NCBI RefSeq assembly: GCF_018215265.2
Contig: NZ_CP136562.1
Location: forward strand, 2,728,001 to 2,792,000
DNA length: 64,000 nucleotides
Direction of reading: 5' to 3'
From: Paenarthrobacter sp. GOM3
GTDB taxonomy: Bacteria; Actinomycetota; Actinomycetes; Actinomycetales; Micrococcaceae
Below the pieces are notes generated by a model. That model was not told where the DNA came from and made no database searches. It was given only the letters and a program-made list of their open reading frames with translations. The translations under genes and the position numbers were made by a program. Shown here piece by piece: positions 1 through 8,382 of the stretch (positions within the stretch are counted from its first letter, which is position 1; each line of letters starts with the position of its first letter).

Positions 1-461
1 GCGGGGGCCGACGTGGGCAGGCCCGTTTGGAGCGTGGCAACGTACTTCCCGGCCCCATCCTTGACTTCGACCTTCACGGCACCGGGCAGGGAACCGGCCT
101 CCGGCGTGAGGGACTGGGCTATCCAGTCTTCGGGCAATTCGAAGCTGACAGTCTTCGCAGGGTCGGTATAGGTCTTCCAGGACAACGCTGTCGCCGCAGG
201 GCTCGGCCCGGCGCTGGGCGATCCGCCCGGATCAGCCGACGCCGACGGCGAGCCGGACGCGGAGTCCGTTGCCGTCGTCGTGCTTTCCGGCGTTCCCGTC
301 CCGGATTCCGAACTGTTGGGTTGCGACGTGAGGGTGGGGCTGACCTGCGGGCCTTTGTTGTCAGCCGAACAGGCCGCGCCGGCCAACAGAACGCAGCATG
401 CCAGTGCCACCGCGGCAACAGGCCGCGTTACCGGCCGGGTCGGGATCATCATGCCCTTCAT
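1..461 (-). CDS. Putative lipoprotein (C-terminal part outside window)
   Basis: The gene runs off the left edge; about 153 codons are visible. Residues 1-31 look like a lipoprotein signal peptide: basic start, hydrophobic stretch, then LLAGAAC with a candidate lipidated cysteine. A Ser/Thr/Pro/Gly-rich linker of about 60 residues follows, as is common in actinobacterial lipoproteins, then the start of a globular domain (SWKTYTDPAKTVSFELPEDW). Such openings occur in surface proteins of unknown role. ATG 461 is chosen because a TAGGCT hexamer lies 6 bases upstream of it. It is divergent from the DUF1684 gene. Function unknown. Confidence 0.75.
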   Translation of the reverse strand, partial: MKGMMIPTRPVTRPVAAVALACCVLLAGAACSADNKGPQVSPTLTSQPNSSESGTGTPESTTTATDSASGSPSASADPGGSPSAGPSPAATALSWKTYTDPAKTVSFELPEDWIAQSLTPEAGSLPGAVKVEVKDGAGKYVATLQTGLPTSAP

Positions 462-467
462 GGTCCC

Positions 468-473
468 AGCCTA
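468..473 (-). promoter_or_regulatory. -10 element, leaderless type, for the lipoprotein gene
   Basis: TAGGCT on the minus strand, with six bases between it and ATG 461. Transcription would start at the start codon. Confidence 0.55.
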
Positions 474-503
474 TCGGCGGGGATACCGCGACACGCACAG
501 GGC

Positions 504-509
504 TAGGCT
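504..509 (+). promoter_or_regulatory. -10 element, leaderless type, for the DUF1684 gene
   Basis: TAGGCT with six bases before ATG 516. It mirrors the divergent TAGGCT at 468-473, so the two promoters share a 30-base gap. Confidence 0.55.
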
Positions 510-515
510 GAGGGT

Positions 516-1184
516 ATGGCTCCCGATCAGTACGACGAATATGAGGACACTCTGCCCACCATGTCGGCGGTTGATATAGCCGACTGGCGGTTGCGGACCT
601 TCGCCCTCTACGACAAGGTACGGCAACTCGCAGCCACCAACCCCTTCGACGCCCATGTGTTCTGGCGCCAGGAACGGGATCTGATGTTCGCCACGCACCC
701 CGCATCGGCGCTCACTGCGGACATGAAGGCGCGCTTTTCCGGCTTGCGAACCGCCGACTACGACCCCTCCTTCCGGATGTACGCTGCGCTCTCGCCTGAA
801 GGGACCGGCCAGGAGATGAACGTCGAAACGGGCACGGACGGCGTGGTGCCCTTCACCCGTATCGGCACCTTCGAACTTCCCGGGCTCGGTTCCCTGGCCG
901 TATGGCGGCTGAGGAGCTACGGCGGCGGAATATTCGTTCCCTTCCGTGACGCCACCGCCGGAAAGCCAGGCGGAAGCTACGGTGCTGGCAGGTACCTGTT
1001 GGATACGGTCAAGGGATCCTTCCACGGAACGAGGGGCTCCGGAGGAGAGCAGGAGTTTATTCTCGACTTCAACTTCGCCTACAACCCGTCGTGCGCCTAC
1101 AACGAAGCCTGGGCGTGCCCGCTGGCAGGACCGGCCAACCGGCTGGCCGCTGACATTCCAGTCGGCGAACTGTATCTGGGCTAG
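516..1184 (+). CDS. DUF1684 domain-containing protein
   Basis: A 222-residue soluble protein without signal peptide or membrane segment. The C-terminal block FAYNPSCAYNEAWACPLAG followed by an Asn is the conserved signature of DUF1684 proteins, which are widespread in actinobacteria and lack an assigned reaction. The central part (GTDGVVPFTRIGTFELPGLG) also fits the family. ATG 516 is supported by a leaderless-type -10. Its stop overlaps the stop of the convergent permease gene by a few bases, so no terminator separates the two. Confidence 0.85.
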   Translation: MAPDQYDEYEDTLPTMSAVDIADWRLRTFALYDKVRQLAATNPFDAHVFWRQERDLMFATHPASALTADMKARFSGLRTADYDPSFRMYAALSPEGTGQEMNVETGTDGVVPFTRIGTFELPGLGSLAVWRLRSYGGGIFVPFRDATAGKPGGSYGAGRYLLDTVKGSFHGTRGSGGEQEFILDFNFAYNPSCAYNEAWACPLAGPANRLAADIPVGELYLG

Positions 1185-2377
1185 CCAAACAGCCCGCCAG
1201 GACCGGTCATTGCGAGGGCGGCCACTGCTGCCACGATCGTCAGGGGTGCCACGATCAGGCCGAACAGCGCATACCCTTTCCATTTGACCAGCACATTCAT
1301 CCGGACCAGCCGATCGTGCCACAGCAGTGTGGCCAGCGACGCCCATGGTGCTACGAGAGGTCCGGCATTGACGCCCACCAGCAGGGCGGCCATCCGTTCC
1401 GGATTCCCAGCCAAGGGCTCGGCCAGGAGGTAAGCGGGCAGGTTATTGACGACGTTGGAGCCCAGGGCTCCCGTCATGGCCAACCTCAACAGGTCAATGA
1501 AACCGTTCCCTTCGCCTGCCGCCTGCCCCAGCAGCTCTGACGCGCCGACGTACTGGGCGGCTTCAACCACAAGGAAAAGCCCGCAGGTAAACAGGAGCAA
1601 CGACCAGGGAATCAGGGTCACCGTCAGTACCTTGGGTCGCCGGAAGACAAACGCCACCACCAGGATCGCGGCTGCTGCCGTTGCCGGAATCCAGATGGCA
1701 ACACCAGAAACCAAGGCCGGCAAGAGGAGAACCAGTATGATCGCGCTGACCAGCAACAGGGTCTTGTCCTGCGATGCCGTGGGGCGGGCCAGTGCTGCTG
1801 GCCGGGTGGAGTCGCGGGCATAGGTCCTGCGGAGATCGCGCCTGAAGACGATCGCTATGAAAGCCAAGGGGACCACAACTGCAGCCAACGACGGCGCCCA
1901 CATCAGCTGGGCGAACTGTGCTGGGCTGATTCCGCCCAGGTTGTGCTGAGCCAAGAGGTTGGTCAGGTTGGAGATGGGTAGCAAGAGGCTCGCCGTGTTC
2001 GCCAGCCAGACCGTAGTCAGGGCGAAGGGCAGGACAGGGAGGCCGGCCTGGCGGGCTACCGTGACGACCATCGGAGTGAGCAGCACAGCCGTCGTATCCA
2101 ATGAGAGGAAGATGGTGCTCAGGGTGGCGAACAGGGCCAACAGCAACCACAACAGGACGGCGCGGCCACGGCCCCACCCGCGCAAATGCCGGGCGATCCA
2201 TTGGAAGGCACCGGCTTCACTGACGAGCTCGGTCACCACCGTCATGGCGACGACGAAGGCCAGGATCGGAGCCACCCTGTCCACCAGCACCGTTACTTCG
2301 TGCCACGGGAGGACACCTGTGGCAACAGTGACCCCGCCCGCCACAAGGAGGATCAAACCAATTATCGCCAGACGCAT
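1181..2377 (-). CDS. SLC13/ArsB-type ion or anion permease
   Basis: A 398-residue polytopic membrane protein with about ten hydrophobic segments. LGSNVVNNLPAYLL near residue 310 and GVNAGPLVAPWASLATLLW near residue 345 match the paired helical-hairpin signatures of the ArsB/NhaD/CitM (ion transporter) superfamily. The substrate cannot be read from sequence; arsenite, dicarboxylate or Na+/H+ exchange are all possible, and no ars or dicarboxylate genes are adjacent. ATG 2377 is chosen because the protein then starts with a membrane helix (MRLAIIGLILLVAGG) and TAGAAT lies 7 bases upstream. Confidence 0.8.
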   Translation of the reverse strand: MRLAIIGLILLVAGGVTVATGVLPWHEVTVLVDRVAPILAFVVAMTVVTELVSEAGAFQWIARHLRGWGRGRAVLLWLLLALFATLSTIFLSLDTTAVLLTPMVVTVARQAGLPVLPFALTTVWLANTASLLLPISNLTNLLAQHNLGGISPAQFAQLMWAPSLAAVVVPLAFIAIVFRRDLRRTYARDSTRPAALARPTASQDKTLLLVSAIILVLLLPALVSGVAIWIPATAAAAILVVAFVFRRPKVLTVTLIPWSLLLFTCGLFLVVEAAQYVGASELLGQAAGEGNGFIDLLRLAMTGALGSNVVNNLPAYLLAEPLAGNPERMAALLVGVNAGPLVAPWASLATLLWHDRLVRMNVLVKWKGYALFGLIVAPLTIVAAVAALAMTGPGGLFG

Positions 2378-2384
2378 GGAACGG

Positions 2385-2390
2385 ATTCTA
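2385..2390 (-). promoter_or_regulatory. -10 element, leaderless type, for the SLC13/ArsB-type permease
   Basis: TAGAAT on the minus strand, seven bases before ATG 2377. It argues against longer upstream in-frame starts. Confidence 0.5.
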
Positions 2391-2482
2391 AGCCAGCGTT
2401 CTGTGTTCTTCCTCCGCGGCACGGGAATCAACGCGTCACCGTACCGTAAGCAATGAAGCCCCTGCAGCGACGGCCCGAAGCC

Positions 2483-2488
2483 TAGCCT
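2483..2488 (+). promoter_or_regulatory. -10 element, leaderless type, for the DM13 gene
   Basis: TAGCCT, then six bases, then ATG 2495. Confidence 0.5.
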
Positions 2489-2494
2489 TGAACC

Positions 2495-3082
2495 ATGAAC
2501 CGATTCCGGGGTTTCATCCGGGCCCACAGGACGTTGACCTTGCTGGGCGGGGTGCTGGTCTTGAGCGCGGTGCTGGCCGGAGCCGCGCTGTTTCAACCGT
2601 GGCGGCTCTTCACCAGCAGCAGCCTCAACGAAGCCCTGCCCGCCGAACAGCTTTCAGCGGGACCATCAACCACCGTGGGCCCACAGCCGCCTGCGGGCCA
2701 GTCAACCTCCGCGGCCCCGAGCACTTCGCCGACACCGAGCGGACCGACGGTGCTCAGGTCCGGCATGTTCGGGTCCCAGGAACACGAAACGTCCGGCACT
2801 GCCCAATTGCTGGAACTCCCCGACGGCAGCCACCTGCTCCGGCTTGAGAACCTGGCCAGCAGCGACGGCCCGGACGTCAAAGTCTGGCTCAGCAGCCTGG
2901 AGGCTGGCGGGGACTGGTTCAAGTACCGCTCCGGACGATACGTGGACCTTGGTGCCGTTAAGGCCACGCACGGAAACCAAAACTACGTCATACCGGCGGG
3001 CACTGTCATCGACGGACTGACCTCGGTGGTCCTCTGGTGCGACCGTTTCAGCGTCGCGTTCGGGTCGGCGCCGCTGGCCTGA
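2495..3082 (+). CDS. DM13 domain-containing membrane-anchored protein
   Basis: 195 residues. An N-terminal hydrophobic segment (about 13-35) acts as signal anchor, a Ser/Thr/Pro-rich linker (about 50-85) follows, then a DM13 domain (about 88-195) is exposed outside the cell. DM13 hallmarks are RSGMFGSQEHETSGTAQL, LENLASSDGPDVKVWLS, the NYVIPAG segment and a single Cys in VVLWCDRFSVAFGSAPL. DM13 domains occur in extracellular redox or adhesion proteins; the conserved cysteine is thought to matter for redox function. Leaderless-type promoter. No partner gene is adjacent. Confidence 0.85.
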   Translation: MNRFRGFIRAHRTLTLLGGVLVLSAVLAGAALFQPWRLFTSSSLNEALPAEQLSAGPSTTVGPQPPAGQSTSAAPSTSPTPSGPTVLRSGMFGSQEHETSGTAQLLELPDGSHLLRLENLASSDGPDVKVWLSSLEAGGDWFKYRSGRYVDLGAVKATHGNQNYVIPAGTVIDGLTSVVLWCDRFSVAFGSAPLA

Positions 3083-3095
3083 GCCGCTTGCCGGA

Positions 3096-3162
3096 TGCGT
3101 TGTGAGGCCCGCTCTGCACGCCTCAGATGCGATATAGGGCGTCAAGCAGGCCTCACAACGCA
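3096..3162. repeat. 14-bp perfect inverted repeat with 39-base spacer
   Basis: The arms tgcgttgtgaggcc (3096-3109) and ggcctcacaacgca (3149-3162) are exact reverse complements. The spacer holds a related half-site, gcctcagatgcg (about 3120-3131). The element lies between the DM13 gene and the promoter of the fumarylacetoacetate hydrolase-family gene. No U-tract follows, so a spaced operator or a small dispersed repeat is as likely as a terminator. Confidence 0.6.
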
Positions 3163-3182
3163 GGAGATCTTCAGGGAGGACG

Positions 3183-3188
3183 TAGGAT
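3183..3188 (+). promoter_or_regulatory. -10 element, leaderless type, for the FAH-family gene
   Basis: TAGGAT, then six bases, then ATG 3195. Confidence 0.5.
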
Positions 3189-3194
3189 GTCTTC

Positions 3195-4058
3195 ATGACC
3201 TCACGCCTTCCCCGTCGTATCGCCCGCGTCCGCCCTGTTGCCGCGGAGCCCTCCGCAAGCCAGGGTCCCGACGAACACTTCTTCGTGGCCAACGATGCTG
3301 CCGACTTCGACTCTGCTAAGGGCAGGCAGTGGACCATCGTCGACTCGCCCTTCCCTTCATCACGGGCGAATGCTTCCAGCTCCCACCGGGAAGGGTGGGA
3401 GCCGGGCACCGTGGTCGGTGAAGACAGCTTCCGCTTCCTGGCTCCCTCCATACCGGTCAACGTGCTCGGGATGGCCCACAACACCGGACAACCGGGCCGC
3501 GACCTGCCGCCGCAGGCATTCCACAAAGCGGCGTCCAGCGTGATCGGCCCGGATGACGCCATCCAGCTGGGCTCGACCGTGGGTCACGTGGACCCGGAAG
3601 CCGAGCTGACCGTCGTCGTGGGCCGTAAGGCGCGGGGCCTGACCCTGGAAACGGCGAGGTCCGCGATCCTGGGCTACACGATCGGCAATGACGTCTCTGC
3701 CCGCGACCTCCAGAAGTCCGACGAACTCTGGATCAGCGCCAAGAGCCAGGACACCTTCACGCCGGCAGGTCCCTGGATCGTCACGGAACTCGATGACTCA
3801 GCCCTCGCCATCGGAATTGTCCACAACGGCACGGAGCTAAGGACCGCCAGTTCCGCGGACCTCGGCTGGAAAGTGGAGGAGATCATGGTCTACCTGACCT
3901 CGTTCATGACGCTCCATCCCGGCGATCTGGTGCTCACGGGCTTCCCGGCAGAGTGCGCGCGCATCCATCCCGGGGACACTGTTGTGTGCCGGGTGGAAGG
4001 CATCGGCGAGCTGCGCAACCCTGTCACCGGCGCTTCCTGGGAGGAGCACCCGGCATAG
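3195..4058 (+). CDS. Fumarylacetoacetate hydrolase-family protein
   Basis: 287 residues. The C-terminal two thirds is an FAH-fold catalytic domain. Visible marks are the metal-ligand region DPEAELTVVVG (about 133-143), GYTIGNDVSARDLQ (about 162-175), TPAGPWIVT, and the terminal LVLTGFPAECARIHPGDTV block. Family members hydrolyse, decarboxylate or hydrate acylpyruvates and 2-oxo acids in aromatic catabolism, using Mg2+ or Mn2+. The N-terminal ~85 residues form the less conserved FAH N-domain. No other aromatic-pathway gene is adjacent, so the substrate is open. The inverted repeat at 3096-3162 lies directly upstream of its promoter. Confidence 0.85.
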   Translation: MTSRLPRRIARVRPVAAEPSASQGPDEHFFVANDAADFDSAKGRQWTIVDSPFPSSRANASSSHREGWEPGTVVGEDSFRFLAPSIPVNVLGMAHNTGQPGRDLPPQAFHKAASSVIGPDDAIQLGSTVGHVDPEAELTVVVGRKARGLTLETARSAILGYTIGNDVSARDLQKSDELWISAKSQDTFTPAGPWIVTELDDSALAIGIVHNGTELRTASSADLGWKVEEIMVYLTSFMTLHPGDLVLTGFPAECARIHPGDTVVCRVEGIGELRNPVTGASWEEHPA

Positions 4059-4075
4059 TGTGTCAGGCTTAACAC

Positions 4076-4561
4076 ATGGAGATTGCCGCGGAAGCCACCG
4101 AGCTACGCTCCTCTCCCCCACGCAAGCCGCCCAAAAAACGGCACCGCGGCGTCCTGAAATATCCGGTGGTGCGCCAATTGCTGCGGTTTACGGGCGTCGG
4201 TATCGTCTGCACAGCCAGTTCGTTGGCCATTTATGCGTTGTTGCGTCCCTGGATCGATCCCCAACTGGCCAATGCTGTTGCCCTGATCGTGACGTCGTTG
4301 ATGAACACTGCGTTGAACCGGCGGCTCACCTTCAAAATCACGGGCAGGAAGAAACGCGCCCAGGACCACCTCAGCGGCGCCATCGTCCTCGGCATTGCGC
4401 TGGTCATCACGGGCGGCAGCTTGGGCCTGCTGCATCTGTTCCGGCCCGAAGCCACGGTAACCGAGGAGCTCTGGACCACCACGTTGTCCGGGTTCGTGGC
4501 CACGGCAGTGCGTTTCACCCTGCTGCGGCACTGGATTTTCCGGCGCGCCCGCCACGTGTAG
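4076..4561 (+). CDS. GtrA family membrane protein
   Basis: 161 residues with a basic N-terminal tail and four membrane helices. GtrA signatures are RQLLRFTGVGIVCTASSLAIY in the first helix, LMNTALNRRLTFK after the second, and RFTLLRHWIFRR at the C-terminus. GtrA proteins are thought to help translocate polyprenyl-linked sugars across the membrane for cell-surface polysaccharides or teichoic acids. It starts 17 bases after the FAH-family gene, so the two are possibly cotranscribed, though their functions look unrelated. It is convergent with nadS. Confidence 0.85.
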   Translation: MEIAAEATELRSSPPRKPPKKRHRGVLKYPVVRQLLRFTGVGIVCTASSLAIYALLRPWIDPQLANAVALIVTSLMNTALNRRLTFKITGRKKRAQDHLSGAIVLGIALVITGGSLGLLHLFRPEATVTEELWTTTLSGFVATAVRFTLLRHWIFRRARHV

Positions 4562-4573
4562 CCCGGGCTGGGG

Positions 4574-5731
4574 CTACTGGGGGGCCAAGTTGCGGACGCG
4601 CCCGACGGCGGTTTCCACGGCGGCGGCGGCCAGCTCCAGTTCGGCGTCGGTAACAGCGGACGTGAAGCTGAAGCGCACGGCAGTTTGCGCAGTTTCCGGG
4701 GCGATGCCGAGTGCCACCACAACGGGCGATGGCGCATCGGAGCCGGCCGCGCAGGCCGAGCCGCTGGAACACACCACGCCAAGCCGCTCAAGCTCAAGCA
4801 ACACCGATTCGCCGCTGGTTCCCGGGAAGCAGAACGACGCAACCGAGGGCAGCCGCAGGTTCGGGTGGCCCGTGAGCATAGAGTCGGGCACGGCCTGAAG
4901 TACCCGGTTGATGAACGTATCGCGCAGCAACGAAACCCTGGCCGCCTGTTCCTGCTGCTCGGCGTTCGACATCTCCAGAGCCGTGGACAGGGCCACGGCG
5001 CCGGCAACGTTTTCGGTTCCCGAACGCCTGCCCCGCTCCTGGCCTCCACCATGGATCAGGGGCTCGACCCGCTGGCGACCCCTGGTGAACAGCACCCCGG
5101 ACCCCTTCGGTGCCCCCAGCTTGTGTCCTGAGATGCTCATCGCATCCACGCCCAGGGCCTTGACGTTCACGGGGAGCCACCCAGCTGCCTGCACGGCGTC
5201 AGTGTGGAACGGCACTCCGTGTTCCCTGGCCACGGCAGCAAGTTCGGCTACCGGCTGGACGGTTCCAATCTCGTTGTTGGCGTACATGATGCTCACCAAG
5301 GCAGTTTCCGGGCGCAGCACAGCCCGCAGGGCAGCCACGGTGACCAATCCTTGGCTATCGACTGGGACAACATCGACGTCGAAACCGTGTACGCGCTGCA
5401 GGTAGCGGGCCGATTCCTCCACGGCCGGATGTTCGATTGCGCTGATGACCACACGGCCCAGCGAGGGATCCGCCGCCCGCCTGGCCAGTGCGATGCCCTT
5501 GACCGCCAGGTTGTCCGCCTCTGTCCCGCCCGAGGTGAAGGTCACCTCGCCGGCACGGCAGTTCAGTACCTTCGCGACGCCGGTGCGCGCCTCCGCGAGC
5601 GCAGACGCAGCCGCTTCGCCCAGGCTGTGATGGCTGGAGGGGTTGCCGAACTCGCCGCTCAAGTACGGCCACATGGCGTCGAGGGCTTCGCGGCGGATCG
5701 GAGTGGTGGCTGCGGCATCGAGGAAGATCAT
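4574..5731 (-). CDS. nadS: Cysteine desulfurase of the NAD operon (NadS)
   Basis: 385-residue class V aminotransferase-fold, PLP-dependent enzyme. The PLP lysine lies in SGHKLGAPKGSGVLF (about residue 200), and HTDAVQAAG (about 175) binds the cofactor. The persulfide cysteine is in VVCSSGSACAAGSDAP (about 325). It releases sulfur from cysteine. As the last gene of nrtR-nadA-nadB-nadC-nadS, it most likely supplies sulfur for the [4Fe-4S] cluster of NadA; in Corynebacterium a nadS gene holds the same operon position. Starts 15 bases after nadC. Loop length and context favour NadS over a housekeeping SufS. Confidence 0.88.
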   Translation of the reverse strand: MIFLDAAATTPIRREALDAMWPYLSGEFGNPSSHHSLGEAAASALAEARTGVAKVLNCRAGEVTFTSGGTEADNLAVKGIALARRAADPSLGRVVISAIEHPAVEESARYLQRVHGFDVDVVPVDSQGLVTVAALRAVLRPETALVSIMYANNEIGTVQPVAELAAVAREHGVPFHTDAVQAAGWLPVNVKALGVDAMSISGHKLGAPKGSGVLFTRGRQRVEPLIHGGGQERGRRSGTENVAGAVALSTALEMSNAEQQEQAARVSLLRDTFINRVLQAVPDSMLTGHPNLRLPSVASFCFPGTSGESVLLELERLGVVCSSGSACAAGSDAPSPVVVALGIAPETAQTAVRFSFTSAVTDAELELAAAAVETAVGRVRNLAPQ

Positions 5732-5746
5732 GGGAGTGAGGTGGTC

Positions 5747-6625
5747 CTAGGGCTGCGATGTGGTGAGTTCGATGTCGAGGCCCAGGTCCAAAGCGCTCAC
5801 GCTGTGGGTCAGTGCGCCGACCGAAATGACATCCACGCCGGCCGCTGCGATCCCGGTGACGGTGTTGATGTTCACGTTGCCGCTGGCTTCGACGATGGCA
5901 CGGCCGTCCACCTGCTTGACGCCGGCGCGGAGCTCTTCGATGGAGAAGTTGTCCAGCATGATGGTGTCCACTCCGGCCGCCAGCACCGGTTCGATCTGCT
6001 CAGCATTGTCCACTTCGACTTCGAAGTGCGTGGTGTGGCCCAGCTGTGCTTTGGCTGCGGTCAGCAGCTCAGTCAGCTTGGTGGTGTCGCCGCCGGTCAT
6101 GACAGCAAGGTGGTTGTCCTTGGCCAGGACCGCATCGGAGAGGCTGTACCGGTGGTTCGCTCCCCCGCCGCAACGCACAGCGTACCGTTCAAGCACCCGG
6201 AGTCCGGGGGTGGTTTTCCGCGTGTCCGTGATCCGGGCACGCGTTCCTTCAACCAGCCTGACGAACTCCGCTGTCTTGGTGGCGATCGCACTCATGCGCT
6301 GCACCAGGTTGAGCCCTACGCGTTCAGCCAGCAGCACCGAACGGGCACTGCCGTTGACCCGCGCGAGGTGCGTGCCGGCGTCGAACGCTTCACCGTCGGC
6401 GAGCAGCAGCTCAACGTCAGTGTCCGGGTCCACCAGCTTCATCGCGTCGCGGAATACCGTGCCGCCACTGAAAACGCCGGGTACGCGCGCGTTCAGCACG
6501 GCCGTGGCCCGGGCCTCGGCGGGAATCAGCAGCTGGGAGGTGATGTCGCCGCTCGGAGCGTCCTCCGCGAACGCCCGTTCCAGGATCTCCCGGACGGGGG
6601 CTGCGGGGAGGGTCAGGTTAGTCAT
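5747..6625 (-). CDS. nadC: Nicotinate-nucleotide pyrophosphorylase (quinolinate phosphoribosyltransferase)
   Basis: 292 residues, the usual NadC length. It converts quinolinate and PRPP to nicotinate mononucleotide, CO2 and PPi. The quinolinate/PRPP-binding signature TRKTTPGLRVLERYAVRCGGG (split here around residues 137-157) includes the essential Arg/Lys residues; HFEVEVDNAEQ and DTIMLDNFS provide the acidic metal and PRPP ligands; ASGNVNINTV and ISVGALTHS complete the barrel. Its ATG overlaps the end of nadB by 8 bases, indicating translational coupling. Confidence 0.93.
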   Translation of the reverse strand: MTNLTLPAAPVREILERAFAEDAPSGDITSQLLIPAEARATAVLNARVPGVFSGGTVFRDAMKLVDPDTDVELLLADGEAFDAGTHLARVNGSARSVLLAERVGLNLVQRMSAIATKTAEFVRLVEGTRARITDTRKTTPGLRVLERYAVRCGGGANHRYSLSDAVLAKDNHLAVMTGGDTTKLTELLTAAKAQLGHTTHFEVEVDNAEQIEPVLAAGVDTIMLDNFSIEELRAGVKQVDGRAIVEASGNVNINTVTGIAAAGVDVISVGALTHSVSALDLGLDIELTTSQP

Positions 6626-8348
6626 GGACGAGGCTCGCTTTCCGGCTCATGGTGTAAGGCTGGTCAAAATGTTCGACGGCGGCGGGTTCGGTCACGCTGT
6701 CGCTGCGGTAATGCGCGCCCAGCGAACCCCGCCGCTCCCGTGCAGCCTGCACCAGCAACTGCGCAGCCAACAACAGGTTCGCGTCCTCATGCTCCCGCAC
6801 CTCAACCGAGTCAGGAACAGTCAGCGGAAGCACTCCACTCTCCCACTCACCAAGAGCCTCGGCGGCTTCAGCCAACAACCGACCGCTCCGCAGCACACCG
6901 GCCTTGGCGGTCATGAGCCGGCGAAGTGCCTTCCGCGAAAACGCGGAGCGCGAAGGTTGTCCGGGTTGCGTGCCGTGGTCGGCTGACGGGGTCCCGGCAG
7001 CGTGCGTAAAAGCGAGGCCGCCCGCGGCCGAGTTAGCACGCAGAGGGACCGCGGCAGCCGCCCCAATGAAAGCACTCACAGCCCGCCTCCCGAAAACGAG
7101 CCCCTCAAGCAGGGAGTTACTGGCCAGCCGGTTGGCGCCCTGCACCCCGGTACAGGCCACTTCGCCGGCGGCCAGCAGCCCGGGAACCGAGGTTCGGCCG
7201 TAGAGGTCGGTCACCACTCCACCCATCCAGTAGTGCGCGGCCGGTGCTACGGGAACGGGTTCCCGGGTCCAGTCGACGCCGGCTTGGCGGGTGTGTTTGC
7301 TGAGGGTCGGGAATCGCTTTTCCAGGAATCCCTGGCCGCGCGCTTCTTCCACCATCCTCGCGTCGAGGAAGACGTGCCCGTTGGGGTCGTTGAGCTTTGC
7401 CAGGTGCAGGGCGATGCTGCGCGAGACCACGTCCCGGGGGGCGAGTTCGGCGTCGGGGTGGTAGTCGGGCATGAAGCGGTGGCCGGTGGCGTCTATCAGG
7501 ATGGCGCCTTCGCCGCGGACGGCTTCAGAGATCAGCAAGGGGTTGGTGTTGGTTTGGCTGCTTGCCGACCCTTGGCCGATGAGAGCGGGGACCATGCACG
7601 TTGGGTGGAACTGGAAGAATTCAAGGTCGGACACCGTGGCACCGACGCGCCAGGCAAGCGCCAGCCCGTCAGCCGTGGCTACGGACGGGTTGGTGGTCTG
7701 TGCGAACAACTGCCCTGCGCCTCCGGTGGCGAGCAGTACGGCGTCGCCTTGGATGCTGTGGTGGCGTCCGTCCTGGATGTAATTGGCACCCGCGATGCGG
7801 CCGTCGCCGTGAAAGCCGGCGCCTTGGGACAGGGAGGTGACATGGGCGTGGCCGATCACGTGGATCCTGCCTGCCGCCTGGAAGTCCAGGACGGTCTTGA
7901 TCAGTGCGGCGGCAACCCCGGCCCCGGTAGCGTCGCCCCCTGCGTGGAGGATGCGTGGCGCGGAGTGGGCAGCTTCAAGGCCCAAGGCGGGATCGCCGTC
8001 GTCGTCCAGGTCGAAGCGGACCCCGAACCGCCCCAGCCCGGCGACGTCCAGCCTGGCCTCAGTGCAGAGCACCCGCACCGCTTCTTCGTCGCAGTGCCCG
8101 GCGCCCGCCCTGAGGGTGTCGGCGATGTGGGCGGCGACCGTATCGCCGGGCGCCGGCTCGTCCAGGACCGCTGAGATGCCACCCTGTGCGTAGAAGGTGT
8201 TGCTGTCCGCGAGGGCACCCTTGGTCAGCAACACCACGTCGGCGCCCGCTTCGGCGGCCAGCAAGGCGGAGTACAGTCCGGCGATGCCGCTTCCGACGAC
8301 GATCAGCCGCTTGGGCCGGGGCCCTCCAGCAAGGCTCTCTGTGGTCAT
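6618..8348 (-). CDS. nadB: L-aspartate oxidase
   Basis: 576-residue FAD flavoprotein that oxidises L-aspartate to iminoaspartate, the substrate of NadA. The dinucleotide-binding motif VVGSGIAGLYSALLAAEAG lies at about residues 16-34. FFQFHPTCMV, a conserved active-site block of the succinate dehydrogenase/NadB family, lies near the middle, and AAHYWMGGVVTDLYGRTSVPGLLAAGEV is the substrate and FAD region. A helical C-terminal domain with LLAAQLLVQAARERRGS follows. ATG 8348 is the only start that places the FAD motif at the N-terminus; longer upstream reading has no homology. Separated from nadA by 34 bases. Confidence 0.93.
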   Translation of the reverse strand: MTTESLAGGPRPKRLIVVGSGIAGLYSALLAAEAGADVVLLTKGALADSNTFYAQGGISAVLDEPAPGDTVAAHIADTLRAGAGHCDEEAVRVLCTEARLDVAGLGRFGVRFDLDDDGDPALGLEAAHSAPRILHAGGDATGAGVAAALIKTVLDFQAAGRIHVIGHAHVTSLSQGAGFHGDGRIAGANYIQDGRHHSIQGDAVLLATGGAGQLFAQTTNPSVATADGLALAWRVGATVSDLEFFQFHPTCMVPALIGQGSASSQTNTNPLLISEAVRGEGAILIDATGHRFMPDYHPDAELAPRDVVSRSIALHLAKLNDPNGHVFLDARMVEEARGQGFLEKRFPTLSKHTRQAGVDWTREPVPVAPAAHYWMGGVVTDLYGRTSVPGLLAAGEVACTGVQGANRLASNSLLEGLVFGRRAVSAFIGAAAAVPLRANSAAGGLAFTHAAGTPSADHGTQPGQPSRSAFSRKALRRLMTAKAGVLRSGRLLAEAAEALGEWESGVLPLTVPDSVEVREHEDANLLLAAQLLVQAARERRGSLGAHYRSDSVTEPAAVEHFDQPYTMSRKASLVHD

Positions 8349-8382
8349 GCGAGGCTCTCTTCGGCTAGTGGGAATGCCTGTG

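Noticed and set aside
3096..3162. Insertion sequence or MITE with target duplication
   Set aside because: No flanking direct repeats and no second copy in the window; described only as an inverted repeat.
5204..6916. 570-codon plus-strand open frame, and a similar one at 8197-9741
   Set aside because: Both are antisense to nadS/nadC and nadB/nadA, which are fully supported by catalytic motifs.
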